In this document: positions 30,862 through 39,773 of the stretch, one piece after another | Layout: every line of letters begins with the position of its first letter | How positions within the stretch are numbered: the first letter of the stretch is position 1 | Source: Bacteriovoracaceae bacterium | GTDB taxonomy: Bacteria > Bdellovibrionota > Bacteriovoracia > Bacteriovoracales > Bacteriovoracaceae | DNA length: 64,000 nucleotides | Assembly (NCBI GenBank): GCA_947441615.1 | Contig: CANEUH010000021.1 | Coordinates: 1 to 64,000 of the forward strand | Direction of reading: 5' to 3' | The notes under the pieces: model-generated | Databases searched by the model: none | Seen by the model: the letters and a program-made list of their open reading frames with translations, nothing else | What the model was told of the DNA's origin: nothing | Program-made: the position numbers and the translations under genes

Positions 30862-32181
30862 TTGAATAAAACGTTCATTCTGGACACCAACGTTCTTTTA
30901 TTAGATCCCTTGGCCATAAATAAATTTGGTCCAAACAACAAAGTCTTTGTTCCCTTAACAGTTATTGAAGAACTCGACAGATTCAAGAAAGATCAAAACG
31001 AAAATGGCCGTAACGCTCGTTACTTTTCGCGCTTGATTGATGGATTCCGTTCAGAGGGTTCTCTGTTTAAAGGAATCAAGCTTGAGCATGGTGGCACTCT
31101 TCAAGTCAGTGTTACCAAGGAATACAGTGGAAATGCTGGAGCTGGGCTCAAGCTGGATTTGAATGATAATATCATTCTTGCCTCTGCTCTTAATCTTAAG
31201 GAAGCTGGCGAGAACGTCACATTAATTACTAAGGACATTAATCTTAGAATTAAATCGGATGCTGTTAATATTCATGCCGAAGATTATGAGACGACGGATG
31301 TTACAGTTGATGAACTCTACTCTGGTCAAAGGAATGTTCCTTTTGAGTTAGAAAGAATCGAAGAATTTGAAAAAGAAAGGTTCCTGCGTTTAGCTCCAAA
31401 CGAAATACCGGGAATTTATCCAAATGAATACCTTATCCTCGTGGATAAGAATAATCCATTTAAGAAAGTTCTTGGCCGCTTTCATGCTAAGAAGGGTGGA
31501 ATTGTTCCTTTAATTAAGCCTAAAGAAGGTGTTTGGGGAATTCATCCAAAAAACATTGAACAGCAGTTTGCTCTAGATGCTCTTTTAAATAATGAAATCA
31601 ATCTTGTTTCATTGGTCGGGAAGGCCGGTACAGGTAAAACACTCTTAGCGATTGCTGCTGGTCTAGAGTGTGCTATTACGAAACAAAACTATTCACGCGT
31701 ACTTGTTTCAAGACCCATTGTTCCTATGGGAAGGGATCTTGGTTTCTTACCAGGTGATATTAACGAAAAGCTTGGTCCGTGGATGCAGCCGATCTTTGAT
31801 AATATTGATTTTCTCTTTGGGAATCAGCGCGCACGGAATGAAATGACAACTTGGGATGAGCTCATTAACCAGGGTCTTCTTCATGTTGAACCACTGACTT
31901 ATATCAGAGGTCGCTCTCTTCCTCAGCAGTTTATGATCGTAGATGAATCTCAAAACCTCACTCCGCACGAAATTAAAACAATTATTACTCGTGCTGGTGA
32001 AGGGACTAAAATCGTTCTCACTGGAGATTCTGAGCAGATCGATAACCCTTACCTCGATTCATTGAACAACGGGCTCGTTTATACGATTGATAAGCTTAAG
32101 GGTGAGGAGATTGTGGCGCACGTGAAATTACAAGTAGGTGAGCGCTCACCTTTATCAGAGATTGCTTCGAAATTATTATGA
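30862..32181 (+). CDS. phoH: PIN-PhoH family ATPase
   Basis: FILDTNVLLLDPLAI PIN domain; SLVGKAGTGKTLLAIAAGLE, FMIVDESQNLTPHEIKTIITRAGEGTKIVLTGD. Confidence 0.9.
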   Translation: MNKTFILDTNVLLLDPLAINKFGPNNKVFVPLTVIEELDRFKKDQNENGRNARYFSRLIDGFRSEGSLFKGIKLEHGGTLQVSVTKEYSGNAGAGLKLDLNDNIILASALNLKEAGENVTLITKDINLRIKSDAVNIHAEDYETTDVTVDELYSGQRNVPFELERIEEFEKERFLRLAPNEIPGIYPNEYLILVDKNNPFKKVLGRFHAKKGGIVPLIKPKEGVWGIHPKNIEQQFALDALLNNEINLVSLVGKAGTGKTLLAIAAGLECAITKQNYSRVLVSRPIVPMGRDLGFLPGDINEKLGPWMQPIFDNIDFLFGNQRARNEMTTWDELINQGLLHVEPLTYIRGRSLPQQFMIVDESQNLTPHEIKTIITRAGEGTKIVLTGDSEQIDNPYLDSLNNGLVYTIDKLKGEEIVAHVKLQVGERSPLSEIASKLL

Positions 32182-32747
32182 TAAAAAAAAGTTATCAGCG
32201 TAGACATTTGAGGGCGCCCTATAGGGAGAGCTTTCTCTACGCTGATGACCAATTTGTACTCAAGGCAAAAGCGCTTAATTTATCTGAAGGTGGACTCTTA
32301 GTTGATGAGTTACCTAGTTTCCCATCTAATGATCAAGTGCCTCTTCTTTTGTCCATCCCTCAACTTCCATCTCTAAAAAATTTTAACCTTTTAAAAATGC
32401 AGACTTTCTCCAAGGAGTTATTTCCGAGGCACATTATAAGGGTCAAAGCGAAATTAGCGAGAAGAGATCAACTTTCGCAAAATTTAGATAATCTGTTCAA
32501 ATCAAAATTTGGACTTGAATTCACTAGAATAAATTCGATTGATCAAAAATATATTGAAGAGTATGTAGCAACTTGCTCTGCGAATCTGGTTTATCTTCAG
32601 ACTCTTATTGATTCATTTAATACAGATGAAGAAACAAAAATGAGAGTCAGAACTCTGGCAAAAATTTTGGGTTATGAGAATTTGGATAAAATTTCTCAGC
32701 TTAGATCTCTCGTGAGCTCAGACTATAAAAGTCTTCAGTGGTTATAG
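32178..32747 (+). CDS. PilZ-domain protein
   Basis: RRHLRAPYRE...ALNLSEGGLLVDELP. Confidence 0.7.
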   Translation: MIKKSYQRRHLRAPYRESFLYADDQFVLKAKALNLSEGGLLVDELPSFPSNDQVPLLLSIPQLPSLKNFNLLKMQTFSKELFPRHIIRVKAKLARRDQLSQNLDNLFKSKFGLEFTRINSIDQKYIEEYVATCSANLVYLQTLIDSFNTDEETKMRVRTLAKILGYENLDKISQLRSLVSSDYKSLQWL

Positions 32748-33302
32748 GTCATATTCAAGGTCAAGCCTAAGAATCCCACATTTCTCTGGAATAGGAAGTT
32801 CAGCGAATTGTTTTGGTTTGAATTTTACAATTCGACATTCTTTCTTCTTATATTTGGATGGTTTCAAATTGATTAGATCCTGATCCTTCTCATCCTCAGT
32901 TCCGTAATTGCAATCAACAATGACTCTCATCAGATAATCATCACTTGTTTTATTTTTTAAATCAATTTCAAATCTTTCAAAATAGTAAGACCAGTACCCA
33001 ACAAAATTTGGGACTTTAAAATATCTTGTTTCAAGAACATTAGGTATAAAACGAATTTCTTCAGCATTGATTTGTAAATTGTCTTTTAAATACTTAAGAC
33101 CATCATTGTTACCATAAACACAAAGAGCTTCCTTTGAAGTCAGTTCCAAGAATGAAGTTTGATCAAGGTTGGAGATTGATTTAAATGTTTCATCGAGGAC
33201 GAATGCTGGATTTTTTTCAAATCCAAAACGATAGGGATCGCAAGAAACAAAGACGAGGAGCATGGAAATAATAACAAAAAACTTCATGAATCGATTCTCC
33301 AA
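32742..33302 (-). CDS. Lipoprotein, hypothetical
   Basis: Lipobox LLVFVSCDP. Confidence 0.65.
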   Translation of the reverse strand: MENRFMKFFVIISMLLVFVSCDPYRFGFEKNPAFVLDETFKSISNLDQTSFLELTSKEALCVYGNNDGLKYLKDNLQINAEEIRFIPNVLETRYFKVPNFVGYWSYYFERFEIDLKNKTSDDYLMRVIVDCNYGTEDEKDQDLINLKPSKYKKKECRIVKFKPKQFAELPIPEKCGILRLDLEYDL

Positions 33303-33475
33303 TCAAAGATTGAGAAGATTATGAACTCATTTTGATTTTATCGTTCAACCTTTGAAAAGATTACACATGAGTGTTTTAAAGTCCTTCAGGGAAAATTTAG
33401 ACTAATGAAATTGCCAACATACCTGACCCTTATTATGATCGGCCGGTGTTTGGGACTACCAGAGAAAGAAAGACC

Positions 33476-33793
33476 ATGAGATTACCAAAAGAATTAAAAT
33501 TCAGATACTTAACTCGCCGTTTAGAGGAAGTTCACCTCCTTGAGAGCTCTTTGAACGAAGGTGATTTTACTGTGGCCGAAAGAGTTGGGCACCAATTAAA
33601 AGGGAATGCTGTGACTTTTGAGGTTCCACAAATTGCCTACATTGGACACGAAATGGAGCGGGCGGCCCAAAAGAAAGATACTGAAAAATTAAAAGCATTA
33701 ATTAAGAAATTACAATCAAGTCTTGAATCCGTTCGAGGTCATTGGCTTGGAAGTGAAACACCCAAAGAAGATTTTAACGATCTACGAACCTAA
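33476..33793 (+). CDS. Hpt (histidine phosphotransfer) domain protein
   Basis: VGHQLKGNAVTFEVPQIAYIGHEMERAAQKKD. Confidence 0.75.
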   Translation: MRLPKELKFRYLTRRLEEVHLLESSLNEGDFTVAERVGHQLKGNAVTFEVPQIAYIGHEMERAAQKKDTEKLKALIKKLQSSLESVRGHWLGSETPKEDFNDLRT

Positions 33794-33896
33794 GATCTCT
33801 GCATTCATAACAATAGTAATTAATAAATAAAGCTCCCTAGACTCTGAAGCTTCTTTAGTCTTCTGGGGTTGGGTCTAGCTCTTTGGAGAAAGTCCT

Positions 33897-34043
33897 ATGA
33901 TGAAAATTCGTTGTCATAAAAAAAAGTTAGGAAATTTAAAAACAAAAAAAGGGATTATCAAAGATTCATTAAAATATTTTTTAGGCGAGGGTTTGTTGAG
34001 AGATAAAAGTCAATCGCTTCACATCAATCAATCAATCAATTAA
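33897..34043 (+). CDS. Possible 48-aa basic small protein
   Basis: MMKIRCHKKKLGNLKTKKGIIKDSLKYFLGEGLLRDKSQSLHINQSIN with GGAGA SD upstream; not in the supplied ORF track. Confidence 0.3.
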   Translation: MMKIRCHKKKLGNLKTKKGIIKDSLKYFLGEGLLRDKSQSLHINQSIN

Positions 34044-34083
34044 ACTTAAAGAGATGGTCAAATCGTTTAATTAAAAAGGATTT

Positions 34084-35616
34084 ATGTACCCTCAAGAAAT
34101 CAGGCTTAAAACGCTCATTTTATTTGATTCCAAGAATGAATTTGATTCATTAGTGAAGCATTTGTCAGATGAAAGTACCATAGTCTTTTTTCATCACGTT
34201 CAGAACCTAGAAGACCTCGTTTTTGAATTAAAAAAAAAATGGGATCTTATTATCTCGGATTATTTTTTTTCTCATAATAAGGCCCATGATATTTTAAAAA
34301 TGATCCAAAAATCACACCCAGAAATACCTTTCGTTCTTGTCTCGGATGGAGTGGGAGAAGAGGTTACCGCCGATTTGATGAAAGCTGGAGTTGAAGATGT
34401 TGTGATTAAGTCTAGATTAGACAGATTAAGTGCTGTCTTCAGAAGGATTAATCGAGAGCATGTTACAAAAATTCAGGAGTTTAAGGCCCAAAAGATGGCC
34501 AATCAAGCCTTGGCGTCTCGGGAGCAAATGCTAGCAATCGTCTCCCATGATATCAAAAATCCCATTAGCGCAATTCAGCTAGAGGCACAAATGCTTCTGA
34601 GGGCTTCAGGTCGTTGTCCCAAATCTGCGCTTACTGAAGAAGTTAAGATTCAGGCCAACAGGATACTCAAAACGACCGAGCGAATGAAGCTTCTGATTTC
34701 TGACCTCTTAGATAAAAGTAAATCAATAAACGGACTATCAGATATAAATAAGGATAGATTAAACGTTTTAAAATTGATCCATGATGTCCTGGACGGATTA
34801 AAACCATTAATTGAACAAAAAAATATATTTGTGTTTATCTCCATCCCTGATGAGTGCACTATCGAAGTCGATAGAAATAAAATGTTTCAAGTCTTTTCAA
34901 ATCTTATTAATAATTCGATCAAATTTACTCCAGAAGGAGGCATGATTCAGATTTCACTTGAAGATCATGATTTTTTTTATATTTTTATTGTGCAGGATAC
35001 TGGTGCAGGTTTAAATGAAAACGAAATTTTAAATGTTTTTGAAAAATATTGGACAGGAGTTAGTGGAGAATCGAATGGAACAGGGTTGGGGTTGTTTATT
35101 TGTAAAACAATCATTGAAGCTCATGGTGGTAAAATAAATGTTGAAAATGTTCCTCAAGGAGGGGCCAAATTTTATTTCTCTATTCCTAAAGAATCTTGGA
35201 ACGAAAAAGAGTCAAAGTTTGAGATTCATCACCACGTATCTAATCATCGTAAGCTCATCTACGTCATCGATGATGACGAAGACCTAAGAGAGGTTATTTG
35301 CTGGGCACTAACTAAAGAGGGGTATTCTGTTTCTCCTTTCTGTTCCCCTAGAAAAGCTCTCGAAGAATTAAATGATAATAAACGCCTTCCGGAGCTTATC
35401 ATCCTTGATTTTCATATGGCCGAAATCAATGGTGATGAATTTGTGCTTGAAAAACAAAATTTAAAGCATGCTGAGCAATGCCCCATTATAATGATGTCGG
35501 CCTCACCAAAAGATATAGAAGACTCAATTTCATTAGGCTCTATTCAGCAAGTCATAACCAAGCCCATAGACTTGGAAGGACTCCTCGATGCTGTTAAGAC
35601 CTTTGTCAATCATTAG
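34084..35616 (+). CDS. Hybrid histidine kinase with receiver-HK-receiver architecture
   Basis: N-terminal REC-like region; MLAIVSHDIKNPISAIQ H-box; GTGLGLFICKTIIEAHGG; C-terminal YVIDDDEDLREV...LIILDFHM receiver. Confidence 0.88.
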   Translation: MYPQEIRLKTLILFDSKNEFDSLVKHLSDESTIVFFHHVQNLEDLVFELKKKWDLIISDYFFSHNKAHDILKMIQKSHPEIPFVLVSDGVGEEVTADLMKAGVEDVVIKSRLDRLSAVFRRINREHVTKIQEFKAQKMANQALASREQMLAIVSHDIKNPISAIQLEAQMLLRASGRCPKSALTEEVKIQANRILKTTERMKLLISDLLDKSKSINGLSDINKDRLNVLKLIHDVLDGLKPLIEQKNIFVFISIPDECTIEVDRNKMFQVFSNLINNSIKFTPEGGMIQISLEDHDFFYIFIVQDTGAGLNENEILNVFEKYWTGVSGESNGTGLGLFICKTIIEAHGGKINVENVPQGGAKFYFSIPKESWNEKESKFEIHHHVSNHRKLIYVIDDDEDLREVICWALTKEGYSVSPFCSPRKALEELNDNKRLPELIILDFHMAEINGDEFVLEKQNLKHAEQCPIIMMSASPKDIEDSISLGSIQQVITKPIDLEGLLDAVKTFVNH

Positions 35617-36128
35617 TGACTTCTTGCCTCGGGGGCCATGGATCTAAGCATCCAAGCATTCTTTTCATGCCTTTCCATTCTAGAAACAATAATCCCTAAG
35701 CTCACATCGTCTTCTGCCTCATCGCATAGGTGAATATTTGTTCTTGCTGTGACTAATAAGGCTTCATTTCCTACAATTAAATTATGGATCATCTCATCTG
35801 CGTTAGGGACAGCATTTTCTTCTTTAATTGATGTGAGTTTTGAAAAAGCAGTCAGGGATCCTGGAGCATATTCCCCTAGGGCCCTCATTCTTTCTGCAAT
35901 CGTGTCGATGGCTTCTGCGAGGTCTAAATACTGTTCTTCAAAAAGAGAGTGCAGTGGTCGAAACATTTTTCCTGTTACGTTCCAGTGATAATTCTGTGTT
36001 TTTAAATAGAGAAGATAACTGTCCGCCAGAAGTTTTGCTAATCCTTGGCAAACTTGTTTTCTCATTGTTTCTTCAATCCCTATGTTAATTGGATGCTGAA
36101 CAAGATGAGTTTCGATTTTATTGGCCAT
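35613..36128 (-). CDS. dps: Dps-family ferritin-like DNA-protection protein
   Basis: LADSYLLYLKTQNYHWNVTGKMFRPLHSLFEEQYLDLAEAIDTIAERMRALG. Confidence 0.9.
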   Translation of the reverse strand: MANKIETHLVQHPINIGIEETMRKQVCQGLAKLLADSYLLYLKTQNYHWNVTGKMFRPLHSLFEEQYLDLAEAIDTIAERMRALGEYAPGSLTAFSKLTSIKEENAVPNADEMIHNLIVGNEALLVTARTNIHLCDEAEDDVSLGIIVSRMERHEKNAWMLRSMAPEARSH

Positions 36129-36240
36129 TTTTCCCCCTTAGTTTCAAAACTATTAGGGTTAGAAGCAAATGAGTGGCCACAAGATTTGATTAATTTTGTT
36201 TGAAAGCCAAGGGGGACTAAAGTTTTTAAGTCCCCTGCTT

Positions 36241-36507
36241 TTATATCAACTTGAGTGTTTCGCTAGATAAGGTTTCAAACTTCGTTTTGACTGGACCCTG
36301 GGCACGAGAGTTAATCTCAGTGAGAATCATCCGTCCTTTGCTGAAAAAGTCCTTTCCATACATATCGTCCGAGAACTCTTTTAAAAGTGAGTTCACTTCT
36401 ATTTCAAGTTGAGAGTTCCCTAATGTTTTTAGATAGCGTCCATAGGACTCTTCACATCTCTGAATCTCTTTTAGTTCCTTAAACTCACCAAAATTAACGA
36501 CGCTCAT
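36241..36507 (-). CDS. Hypothetical protein
   Basis: 88 aa ORF. Confidence 0.5.
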   Translation of the reverse strand: MSVVNFGEFKELKEIQRCEESYGRYLKTLGNSQLEIEVNSLLKEFSDDMYGKDFFSKGRMILTEINSRAQGPVKTKFETLSSETLKLI

Positions 36508-36760
36508 TCAATCCCCTCAATTTTTTGGTCTAGAACTTCATGTCCATGACCTTACAACGTGAACTTCAAACCTGAGGCCAAATTCTCAGTCGCAGGTTTC
36601 ATTTTTTTTAATGAGAGGCTTTTATAAAAGAGTAGGCGATTTAAAAAGAGCTTATGAAGATTCTATGTAGTTCTTTGTAAAGATTACTAACTAGTGTGTA
36701 GAAAATTAGTGAATAATTTACCTTATTTAGGTCACTTTCAGGGTGACGTTTTGCGTCTAA

Positions 36761-36791
36761 AGAATAAAAAGGGGGAGCATTGTGCTCCCCC
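36761..36791 (-). terminator. Rho-independent terminator downstream of the peroxiredoxin gene
   Basis: GGGGGAGCA-ttg-TGCTCCCCC; U-tract (TTTTTATTC) on the minus strand. Confidence 0.8.
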
Positions 36792-36820
36792 AAATAGTCA
36801 CCGAACGATTTTGTCGGGGA

Positions 36821-37405
36821 TTAAGCGTTCTTTTTGAACCAAGACTTAGAGCCTTGAGGGTCCGGCTTCATTGAGTCGGCACCTTTTTTCCAGTTTGCTG
36901 GGCAAACTTCGCCTGACTTTGCTGTGAATTGGTAAGCCTCAACGAGACGAAGAGTTTCCTCAACGTTTCTTCCCACTGAAAGGTTGTTGATAGTTGAGTG
37001 CTGGATGATTCCGCTCTCATCAATGATAAAAAGTCCACGTAGAGCAACACTGTCTCCAACTAGAACTTCGTAATCACGAGCGATTTTTTTGTCTAAATCA
37101 GCTAGGATAGGGAATTTAACTTCACCTAGACCACCCTCATTACGAGGCTGTTTTGACCAAGCAAGGTGAGAGAAGAAAGAGTCAACTGAACAAGCGATTA
37201 GCTCACAATTCATGGCCTTGAACTTATCAGCGGCTTCTGAATAAGCAATGATTTCTGTTGGACACACGAAGGTGAAGTCTAAAGGATAGAAGAAGAGAAC
37301 TTTCCATTTTCCTTTGTAGTCATCGAGAGAAATGTTTTTGTTTTGACCATTAACCAGGGCATCAGCCTTGAAGTAGGGTGCTGGATTACCAACTAAACGT
37401 GCCAT
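36821..37405 (-). CDS. ahpC: 2-Cys peroxiredoxin (AhpC/TSA family)
   Basis: WKVLFFYPLDFTFVCPTEIIAYSE; GEVCPANWKKG. Confidence 0.92.
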   Translation of the reverse strand: MARLVGNPAPYFKADALVNGQNKNISLDDYKGKWKVLFFYPLDFTFVCPTEIIAYSEAADKFKAMNCELIACSVDSFFSHLAWSKQPRNEGGLGEVKFPILADLDKKIARDYEVLVGDSVALRGLFIIDESGIIQHSTINNLSVGRNVEETLRLVEAYQFTAKSGEVCPANWKKGADSMKPDPQGSKSWFKKNA

Positions 37406-37640
37406 GAATGACTCCTTATAGAGAGGTTTAAACCAATTTCAGAATTGAAAAGTGGACTTGAGAAATTTAGTCCTAAGTCTTAATTATTTCAAGACTTACT
37501 GTTTCTTCCCTTGCTAATTGGACAAGTGTGCCCATCTTTTTTCTAAGCTCCGAAAGAGTTAAATTTAACCTCAAGAAATTTATGTATTTTCCGATAAGGT
37601 TGAACAAAGAAATCAACCATTCGGTTAAAAAAGGATCAAA

Positions 37641-38258
37641 ATGGAATCGCCTAAGGGTTATATCCCTAATCCCATCGTTATTGAACAAACAGCTAGAGGC
37701 GAGCGACAGTACGATATTTACTCCCGTCTACTTCTTGATAGAATTATTTTTCTAGGGACTGAAGTCAATGATACTGTGGCCAACTTACTGGTAGCACAGA
37801 TGCTTTTCCTCGAGCAATCTGACCCAGAAGCACCGATTCATTTTTATATTAATTCTCCCGGAGGATCTGTTTACGCGGGTCTTGGAATTTACGATATTAT
37901 GCAGCATGTGACATGCCCAGTTTATACCTACTGCGTAGGAATGGCGGCTTCTATGGGATCCCTCCTTCTTCAAGCTGGAGAGGTTGGCCATCGATACTCC
38001 CTTCCACATTCTCGGATTATGATTCACCAGCCACTAGGTGGTGCTCGCGGTCAAGCGACAGATATTGAAATTCAGGCCAGAGAGATTTTAGATCTCAAAA
38101 AGCAGCTGAATAATATTTACGTGAAACATACAGGCCGAAAATATGAAGAAGTCGAAAAGGCTTGCGATCGAGACAATTATCTTAATCCAGAGAGGGCCAA
38201 AGAGTTCGGTCTGATCGATAATATTATTATTCCTAAAGGTAAAACGAAGAAAGCTTAA
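37641..38258 (+). CDS. clpP: ATP-dependent Clp protease proteolytic subunit
   Basis: [65 protein letters not shown]. Confidence 0.97.
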   Translation: MESPKGYIPNPIVIEQTARGERQYDIYSRLLLDRIIFLGTEVNDTVANLLVAQMLFLEQSDPEAPIHFYINSPGGSVYAGLGIYDIMQHVTCPVYTYCVGMAASMGSLLLQAGEVGHRYSLPHSRIMIHQPLGGARGQATDIEIQAREILDLKKQLNNIYVKHTGRKYEEVEKACDRDNYLNPERAKEFGLIDNIIIPKGKTKKA

Positions 38259-38270
38259 TAAAAGGCGGAT

Positions 38271-39584
38271 ATGAGTAAAGATAAAGCAGCTGGAAATTAC
38301 GGAAGTCTAAACTGTAATTTTTGTGGAAAATCTCAAAAAGAAGTAAAAAAGCTTATCGCTGGCCCTGGTGTTTACATCTGTGACGAGTGTATTGAGTTAT
38401 GTAATGACATTATCTATGAAGATTCTGTTAAGGCCGTTTCTAAAACAGCGACCGATAATGTTCCTAAGCCCCATGAAATTAAGGCGCACTTGGATCAGTA
38501 TGTGATTGGCCAAGATCGAGCTAAGAAAATTATTTCTGTGGCCGTGCACAACCATTACAAAAGAATTTCTTATAAGGCGAACGCTCGCGAAGACGAAGTG
38601 GAACTGGCAAAATCAAACATTCTTCTCGCTGGCCCAACCGGTTCAGGTAAAACACTTATTGCTCAATCTCTAGCGAAATTCTTGAACGTTCCATTTGCAA
38701 TTGCTGATGCGACGACTTTAACTGAAGCTGGTTATGTGGGCGAGGATGTTGAGAACGTGATTCTATCTTTACTTCAAAACTGTGACTTCGACGTTGAGCG
38801 AGCTCAGCGTGGGATTGTTTACGTGGATGAAATCGATAAAATTGCACGTAAATCTGAAAACCCATCTATTACGAGAGACGTATCAGGGGAAGGTGTTCAG
38901 CAAGCACTTTTAAAATTAGTTGAAGGTTCCGTTGCGAATGTTCCACCAAAGGGCGGAAGAAAGCATCCTCAACAAGAGTACATTCAAGTTGATACGAGAA
39001 ATATTCTTTTTATCTGTGCAGGCGCCTTTGTCGGTCTTGAAAAAATCATTGAGAAGCGGATGACAAAATCTAAGGCCGTGGGTCTTACGTCAAACGTATC
39101 TGAGAAAAAAGAAAAATCACATCTTGAAAGCCTTGGGGCCATTGAGCCAGAGGATCTTGTGAGATTTGGTCTTATCCCGGAATTTATTGGACGACTTCCA
39201 GTAACGGCCATGCTCGAGGAGTTAGATGAGGCGGCCCTTGTATCAATTCTCACTGAGCCAAAGAATGCTGTTATTAAGCAATACCAGAAATTATTTGATT
39301 TTGATGGAATCGATCTCGAGTTCACTGAAGATGCTATTAAAGAAGTCGCTAAAACAGCACTCAACAGAAAAACAGGTGCACGTGGACTTCGGGCAATCCT
39401 TGAGCAGGTGATGCTCGATGTGATGTATGATCTTCCGGCGAATGAGAATGTTGCTAAGTGTATTATTACTAAAGAGGCCATCATCGGGGCGGGAAAACCG
39501 ATCTTAGAAGAAGGGGATAGGAAAAAGAAGCCTGAGTCTAAAGTAGGGTCTAAGTCCGGTAAAAAGATTGAGAATGCATCTTAA
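38271..39584 (+). CDS. clpX: ATP-dependent Clp protease ATP-binding subunit ClpX
   Basis: [57 protein letters not shown]. Confidence 0.97.
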   Translation: MSKDKAAGNYGSLNCNFCGKSQKEVKKLIAGPGVYICDECIELCNDIIYEDSVKAVSKTATDNVPKPHEIKAHLDQYVIGQDRAKKIISVAVHNHYKRISYKANAREDEVELAKSNILLAGPTGSGKTLIAQSLAKFLNVPFAIADATTLTEAGYVGEDVENVILSLLQNCDFDVERAQRGIVYVDEIDKIARKSENPSITRDVSGEGVQQALLKLVEGSVANVPPKGGRKHPQQEYIQVDTRNILFICAGAFVGLEKIIEKRMTKSKAVGLTSNVSEKKEKSHLESLGAIEPEDLVRFGLIPEFIGRLPVTAMLEELDEAALVSILTEPKNAVIKQYQKLFDFDGIDLEFTEDAIKEVAKTALNRKTGARGLRAILEQVMLDVMYDLPANENVAKCIITKEAIIGAGKPILEEGDRKKKPESKVGSKSGKKIENAS

Positions 39585-39646
39585 GACCCTTAAAAGTCGT
39601 AAAAGCTAAATAAGTTCTAACTAGTTATAATCGTTAAAATCAGTTG

Positions 39647-39678
39647 GGCCGGGAAAAAAACTCCCGGCCTTTTTTTTT
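39647..39678 (+). terminator. Rho-independent terminator
   Basis: GGCCGGGA-aaaaaac-TCCCGGCC + T9. Confidence 0.9.
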
Positions 39679-39773
39679 GTATATTTGATTTTGATTTTCA
39701 TGGGATAATAAGTTTGTGGAGACTTTATGAATGAAGTCTCCTTACTTTGAGACAGAAAGGCGCAGGAGGTGCT

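Noticed and set aside
38984-39484. 166-aa minus-strand ORF antisense to clpX
   Set aside because: Fully inside clpX; Ser/Arg-rich translation typical of antisense shadow frames.
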